Of a stretch of DNA of 10,108 nt, positions 7,120 through 10,108 are shown piece after piece; positions within the stretch are counted from its first letter, which is position 1; each line of letters starts with the position of its first letter. Both the position numbers and the translations under genes were made by a program. Source of the stretch: Bacteroidaceae bacterium (lineage in GTDB: Bacteria; Bacteroidota; Bacteroidia; Bacteroidales; CHK158-818); contig JAFUKV010000290.1 in the NCBI GenBank assembly GCA_017467745.1, positions 1 through 10,108 of the forward strand, read 5' to 3'. The notes beneath the pieces were generated by a model. That model was not told the DNA's origin. It worked only from the letters and a program-made list of their open reading frames with translations, and ran no database searches.

Positions 7120-7190
7120 TTGTCCAGGAAGGACTCGAACCCTCACAGGCAGAACCAGAATCTGAAGTGCTACCATTACACCACTGGACA
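7120..7190 (-). tRNA. tRNA-Gln(CTG): tRNA-Gln, anticodon CTG
   Basis: A complete 71-base cloverleaf on the minus strand. It has a 7-bp acceptor stem TGTCCAG/CTGGACA, a D arm GTGT/GCAC with a 7-base loop, an anticodon loop TTCTGGT with CTG at 7156-7158, a 4-base variable loop, and a T arm GAGGG/CCTTC with loop TTCGAGT. The anticodon stem has one mismatch, at the 27-43 pair (T-C). The weak U1-A72 pair is typical of glutamine tRNAs. The discriminator base is A, and CCA is not encoded, so 3' processing needs RNase Z and CCA addition. It reads CAG codons. Confidence 0.95.
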
Positions 7191-7210
7191 ATCTTGTTTT
7201 ATTTTCGTTG

Positions 7211-7240
7211 CAAAGATGCGAATTTATTTATTGTGAGAAA
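7211..7240 (-). promoter_or_regulatory. Probable promoter of tRNA-Gln
   Basis: On the minus strand, TTTC (7237-7240), an 18-base spacer and CATCTTTG (7211-7218) each differ by one base from the TTTG / TAnnTTTG consensus. Transcription would start about 14 bases before the tRNA 5' end. Confidence 0.45.
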
Positions 7241-7278
7241 AATGCTTCGCTTCTTTTTTTTGTTGGTTAAACGTTTTT

Positions 7279-8013
7279 TTACATATCTGTATCGTCGGGT
7301 AAAGCCGAAGAGATGATTTGATACGAATTTTCCATTAACGTGGTAATATCATGTCCGTTTTCTTTATCGGGATAGATGGGGGGATGAATGGTCAGGATCA
7401 TTTTGCCCGGCGTTATTTGGTAAGATGTGCGGGGCATGATACGGAAAGATCCGTCGATAGTAAGAGGTACTACCGGCAGATTCAGTTCTTGCGCCAGCAG
7501 AAATGCACCTTTTTTGAATCGCCGCATTTTTCCATCGTAAGTACGGCTTCCTTCCGGAAACACAACCAATGAAACACCTCCTTGTAGTGTATCTACTGCT
7601 TGGTGTATGGTGTCGCGCATTCCGGAGGTACGTCCGGCAGCGTCAACAAAAATATGTCCTGCCGATTCGCATGCTTTCCCCACAAAAGGTATTTTACGCA
7701 ATTCTTTTTTCATCAACCAATGGAATGGTTGATTTAAAAAACCGTATATCAAAAAAATATCGTATGCGCCTTGATGGTTGGCCACGAAAACATACGATGT
7801 GTTCGGATTAATATTTTCACGACCTTTTACTTCTACTCGGGATAAAGAGAAGAAGCAGAACAACCGAGACCAATATCGGGCTGGATAAAAACCCCAGAAT
7901 GTTCCGTTTCCTACACTGCAACCGATAATAGTGATAATTGCGGTCGCAATAGTGAGAATTAATAAAATAGGAAAGGCTATTAGCCATTGATATAAGAATA
8001 TGAAAATTCGCAT
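7279..8013 (-). CDS. plsC: 1-acyl-sn-glycerol-3-phosphate acyltransferase
   Basis: Membrane-bound acyltransferase that adds the second acyl chain to lysophosphatidic acid, forming phosphatidic acid for phospholipid synthesis. The N-terminal hydrophobic segment at about residues 5-32 anchors it in the inner membrane. The catalytic HX4D motif is NHQGAYD (H80, D85), and the glycerol-phosphate-binding motif is FPEGSR (152-157), with Ser in place of the more common Thr. Block III (KKELRKIPFVG, then FVDAAGR) and block IV (VVPLTI, 181-186) are present. At 244 residues it has the usual length. The start at 8013 sits about 17 bases from a perfect -7 promoter box. No clear hairpin terminator is visible between this gene and the tRNA downstream, so some readthrough is possible. 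A related lysophospholipid or ornithine-lipid acyltransferase role cannot be excluded. Confidence 0.92.
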   Translation of the reverse strand: MRIFIFLYQWLIAFPILLILTIATAIITIIGCSVGNGTFWGFYPARYWSRLFCFFSLSRVEVKGRENINPNTSYVFVANHQGAYDIFLIYGFLNQPFHWLMKKELRKIPFVGKACESAGHIFVDAAGRTSGMRDTIHQAVDTLQGGVSLVVFPEGSRTYDGKMRRFKKGAFLLAQELNLPVVPLTIDGSFRIMPRTSYQITPGKMILTIHPPIYPDKENGHDITTLMENSYQIISSALPDDTDM

Positions 8014-8030
8014 AATGATAAATCTTTCTG

Positions 8031-8038
8031 CAAAAGTA
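8031..8038 (-). promoter_or_regulatory. -7 promoter element for plsC
   Basis: TACTTTTG on the minus strand matches TAnnTTTG exactly and gives a leader of roughly ten bases before the plsC start. No -33 TTTG is evident. The same octamer precedes the isomerase-like gene. Confidence 0.55.
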
Positions 8039-8176
8039 AGATATTTTTTGATAGAGAGGTTCTTTCGGCAATGAATTGTTGGTTTTCTATTAGGCGGAAT
8101 ATGCTTGTTTTTATAAAATGATTTTTCTCTGTCATTTTTTATTGTTTTATTTGTTCCATTTAATTGTTATAAAATC

Positions 8177-8181
8177 GGAGG
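8177..8181 (+). promoter_or_regulatory. GGAGG sequence unusually close to the 56-codon gene start
   Basis: A perfect Shine-Dalgarno core, rare in this window, but only one base separates it from the ATG at 8183, closer than ribosome binding normally allows. It may be chance, or it may serve the TTG codon at 8192, 10 bases away. Confidence 0.3.
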
Positions 8182-8182
8182 T

Positions 8183-8353
8183 ATGAAAGATTTGATAAAA
8201 TATACGGGTATAATTTTTATATTGATAGGTGTGGCAATATTGGCTTTTACAAAATTGACAGGTATTTCATCTAATAAGTGGCTTCTGATAGGCTTACTTT
8301 GGGTGTTAGCGGGTTTTATCGGTCATATTGTAATAAATAAATATAAGCCGTAA
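8183..8353 (+). CDS. 56-residue two-helix membrane protein, unknown function
   Basis: A short open frame on the plus strand, starting MKDLIKYTGIIF and ending HIVINKYKP. It has a short basic N-terminus, a hydrophobic helix at about residues 8-23, a polar turn (TGISSNK) at 26-32, a second helix at about 33-51 with a GLLWVLAGFIG core, and a basic tail. Topology and composition are those of the small inner-membrane proteins often seen in Bacteroidota, though I cannot name a family. It is the only + strand gene in the right half, divergent from plsC and convergent with the transglutaminase gene. The 12-bp hairpin at 8340-8379 contains its last codons. The coherent two-helix design and the hairpin at the stop argue for a real gene; a weak TTTATTTG box at 8146-8153 might be its promoter. 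Confidence 0.6.
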   Translation: MKDLIKYTGIIFILIGVAILAFTKLTGISSNKWLLIGLLWVLAGFIGHIVINKYKP

Positions 8354-8379
8354 TATCGAAAACTATCACGGCTTATATT
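8340..8379. terminator. Hairpin between convergent genes, overlapping a stop codon
   Basis: A 12-bp perfect stem (AATATAAGCCGT 8340-8351 with ACGGCTTATATT 8368-8379) closes a 16-base loop. The left arm is the last codons of the 56-residue protein gene and runs into its TAA stop (8351-8353). T-runs are weak on both strands (better on the minus strand, TATTTATTTATT), so termination by this element is likely but not certain. Confidence 0.6.
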
Positions 8380-8401
8380 GAGTATGTGGAATTTGTATAA
8401 A

Positions 8402-9586
8402 TTATTCCATATATAGTTTTATAACAGCGGGTTTATCATCTATTTTTACCTCTTCCATGCGTAGTTTGCCGGTAGCGTCGGTATATTTAAATGTGTAGGA
8501 ATTGTTTTTTTCTAAAAAGAACTCTAACATATCGTTCATATCCTGAGTAGGGCCAGCCGTACGGCCGCCTCCCATTTGGTCTTTACCTCTGAATACATCT
8601 ACATTTGTCGCTACTCGATCATCTGAATGATTTGATTGTTTGGGATTTTTATACATTGACAGTTTTACGGAGACATGGTTTCCGTTCGAGTTGAGCTCTT
8701 TTATATAATCTTTATATAGAGAAATATATCGGTCAGTAACGTCGTATGCGTGTACATAATTTATTTTCCGATTCCATACCAAAGGAAACGGTGTTTCCGC
8801 AGGTTTGAACGATGCTGCGTAAATAGCGTGTTGCCGGTCTCCTTTCGTCGCTTTTCCCGCATCGGCGAAAAACCAAGCTCTGTTTAATTGTTTATCGGGG
8901 TAATATTCTGTAAAATACCATTGCCCGTCTGCCCATACTTCACTCCAATTGTGGTTTCCTCTGTTATCGTGCCAGTTGGGAGTACCCGCAACTCGCGAAG
9001 GGATACCTACTGCTCTTAGCGCATCTGTCAATAAAATAGATAGTCCGCTACATGAGGCCATTCCTTGTGAGATAGACTCGGAGGGGCTTTGGTCAGGACG
9101 TTTACGTTTTGTATTATAGTCTACTAATAATTCATCTCGGATATTTTTGTTTATAGAATCTATGGCTTCGTAAATTGTCTTGCAGTTTTGTACATAAGGC
9201 GAGAAACGCGTAAAGAAATCTTTACGCCACGCTTCCCGAGTTTCGTTTAAGCAGACATACGGTAAAACATCGTTAAAGAAGATAGAGTCAGGAATTGTTT
9301 GTGCCCATGGAAATTGTTTTCTGGCTTTGTAGGCATATTCTACGTTTTCCAACAAAATATCTGTTGACAGCGATTTTAAGTCTCGTTCGGGCATATAAGA
9401 GATAAGAAAGGCGATACCTTCTTTTTGGTCTGCCGGAGCGTCAGATAATACTTTTTTCAAGTTGTCTGCATTTTCTTCTGCTTTTATAAAGGCTTCATCC
9501 AATAGAGGATGGTATGTCTCGGGTACTCCCGGATATTGAGAGCAACTGCATAAGAATAAGCAAATGACTGGTAAAATGTGTTTCAT
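8402..9586 (-). CDS. Lipoprotein with transglutaminase-like domain
   Basis: An exported protein with a lipoprotein signal peptide: residues 1-14 are hydrophobic and end in the lipobox LCSC, with Cys15 the likely lipidated residue. The central transglutaminase-like (papain-fold) domain spans about residues 130-235. Cys179 in MASCSG, His212 in GNHNWSEVW and an acidic residue in FTEYYPD (E227 or D231) form the expected Cys-His-Asp/Glu triad, and GQWYF is the usual strand after the His. The N-terminal part (about 20-125) is helical and the C-terminal 140 residues look beta-rich, with GGGRTAG at about 340-350. In bacteria such domains act as proteases, amidases or peptidoglycan-associated enzymes as often as cross-linkers, so activity and substrate are open. 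It lies just downstream of the response regulator but behind its own terminator, so it is probably a separate unit. Confidence 0.88.
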   Translation of the reverse strand: MKHILPVICLFLCSCSQYPGVPETYHPLLDEAFIKAEENADNLKKVLSDAPADQKEGIAFLISYMPERDLKSLSTDILLENVEYAYKARKQFPWAQTIPDSIFFNDVLPYVCLNETREAWRKDFFTRFSPYVQNCKTIYEAIDSINKNIRDELLVDYNTKRKRPDQSPSESISQGMASCSGLSILLTDALRAVGIPSRVAGTPNWHDNRGNHNWSEVWADGQWYFTEYYPDKQLNRAWFFADAGKATKGDRQHAIYAASFKPAETPFPLVWNRKINYVHAYDVTDRYISLYKDYIKELNSNGNHVSVKLSMYKNPKQSNHSDDRVATNVDVFRGKDQMGGGRTAGPTQDMNDMLEFFLEKNNSYTFKYTDATGKLRMEEVKIDDKPAVIKLYME

Positions 9587-9642
9587 AATATATTGTGATT
9601 AAGATGATAAAAGTAATAAAAAACATTTATCTATAAAACAAT

Positions 9643-9671
9643 TGTGTCGGAAAATTTATTTTTCCGACACA
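9643..9671 (-). terminator. Terminator after the response regulator gene
   Basis: A 12-bp perfect stem (TGTGTCGGAAAA with TTTTCCGACACA) closes a 5-base loop 33 bases beyond the stop codon at 9705, followed on the minus strand by ATTGTTTTAT. It separates the regulator from the lipoprotein gene. Confidence 0.8.
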
Positions 9672-9704
9672 GGTTGTATAAAGGCTATGAAAGTTTTATA
9701 TGTA

Positions 9705-10108
9705 TTATTTTAGTTTCACTTCCATCTCGGGAGCAATCAGTTTATATCCTTTAACATGTATGTTGATGATTTCGATAGAAGGATCATCTTTCAAATGTTT
9801 ACGCAATTTGGTGATATAAACATCCATGCTACGTGCGTTAAAGTAGTTATCGTCTATCCAGATGGTTTTCAGCGCAAAGTTTCTTTCCAAAATTTCATTT
9901 ACATGAGCGCAGAGCAAACTCAGGAGTTCAGATTCTTTGGTTGTTAATTTAGTTACTTTGTCGCCGATAGACAAAACTTGTTTTTGAGTATCGAACGTAA
10001 ATTGTCCGATTTTGTACATATTGACTTCTTTCCCTTTCTTACCTTTTACGCGGCGTAAGATAGCTTCGATTCTGAATACGAGTTCTTCCATGCTGAAAGG
10101 TTTGGTAA
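9705..10108 (-). CDS. rprY: RprY-like OmpR-family response regulator, N-terminal part outside window
   Basis: The DNA-binding half of a two-component response regulator. The frame stays open to the right edge, and the codons before the in-frame ATG at 10091 read TKPFS. That is the conserved Thr-Lys-Pro end of a receiver domain (TKPFSMEEL), so that ATG is internal and most of the phospho-acceptor domain lies beyond the window. The linker IEAILRRVKGKKGKE leads into a winged-helix domain (about the last 100 residues) with LTTKESELLSLL, the recognition-helix region ARSMDVYITKLRKHLKDD, and the wing HVKGYKL. The FDTQKQ...KLTTKESELL and NFALKTIWIDDNYFNARSMDVYI segments resemble Bacteroides RprY, a regulator linked to stress responses. 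No histidine kinase is visible; it could lie upstream. One wing residue looks unusual (Val where Gly is expected). Confidence 0.88.
   Translation of the reverse strand, partial: TKPFSMEELVFRIEAILRRVKGKKGKEVNMYKIGQFTFDTQKQVLSIGDKVTKLTTKESELLSLLCAHVNEILERNFALKTIWIDDNYFNARSMDVYITKLRKHLKDDPSIEIINIHVKGYKLIAPEMEVKLK

Noticed and set aside
7048..7236. 62-codon + strand frame across the tRNA region
   Set aside because: It covers a terminator and a tRNA gene on the other strand, so it is not a protein gene.
7218..7250. GCGAA/TTCGC inverted repeat downstream of plsC
   Set aside because: A 5-bp stem with a 23-base loop and no following T-run on the minus strand; it overlaps the tRNA promoter and is probably chance.
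10089..10091. ATG as the start of a short 128-residue DNA-binding protein
   Set aside because: The upstream codons read TKPFS, the end of a receiver domain, so this is a cut-off full-length response regulator.
1..10108. Mobile element, CRISPR array, defence system or phage remnant
   Set aside because: No transposase, integrase, terminal repeats with target duplications, or regularly spaced repeats were found; the genes are ordinary chromosomal ones.

Overview
The window looks like a chromosomal segment from a gut-type Bacteroidota, order Bacteroidales. The evidence is a GH92 mannosidase, a bacterial 'plant basic secretory' metalloprotease, an RprY-like response regulator, a carboxy(nor)spermidine dehydrogenase, promoters of the TTTG/TAnnTTTG type, and mostly absent Shine-Dalgarno sequences. 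The genus cannot be fixed from the sequence. I see no insertion sequence, phage gene, CRISPR array or defence gene. It reads as ordinary chromosome with one small glycan/protein-degradation pair at the left.

Left part, + strand (1-4453): the 3' part of a GH92 alpha-mannosidase whose start lies outside the window, then after 22 bases a secreted HELTH metalloprotease, closed by a strong hairpin terminator. A clear Bacteroidota promoter then drives ribonuclease Z (rnz). A cysteine-rich 86-residue membrane protein follows and may be cotranscribed. A bidirectional terminator ends this block against convergent minus-strand genes.

Middle part, - strand (4555-7190): a Tat-exported TIM-barrel sugar isomerase/epimerase-like protein with an unusually long (about 430 base) upstream region. 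That region holds a perfect 14-bp palindrome and a 46-base imperfect inverted repeat. Next come a terminator, carboxy(nor)spermidine dehydrogenase (polyamine synthesis), another terminator, and tRNA-Gln(CTG).

Right part (7279-10108): on the - strand, a PlsC acyltransferase (phospholipid synthesis). A 56-codon + strand gene for a two-helix membrane protein sits alone between minus-strand genes. Then, on the - strand, a lipoprotein with a transglutaminase-like domain, and the DNA-binding half of an RprY-like response regulator that runs off the right edge. Most genes here look like separate transcription units with their own hairpin terminators. The only convincing functional pair is the GH92 enzyme with the metalloprotease, which could together degrade mannosylated glycoproteins.
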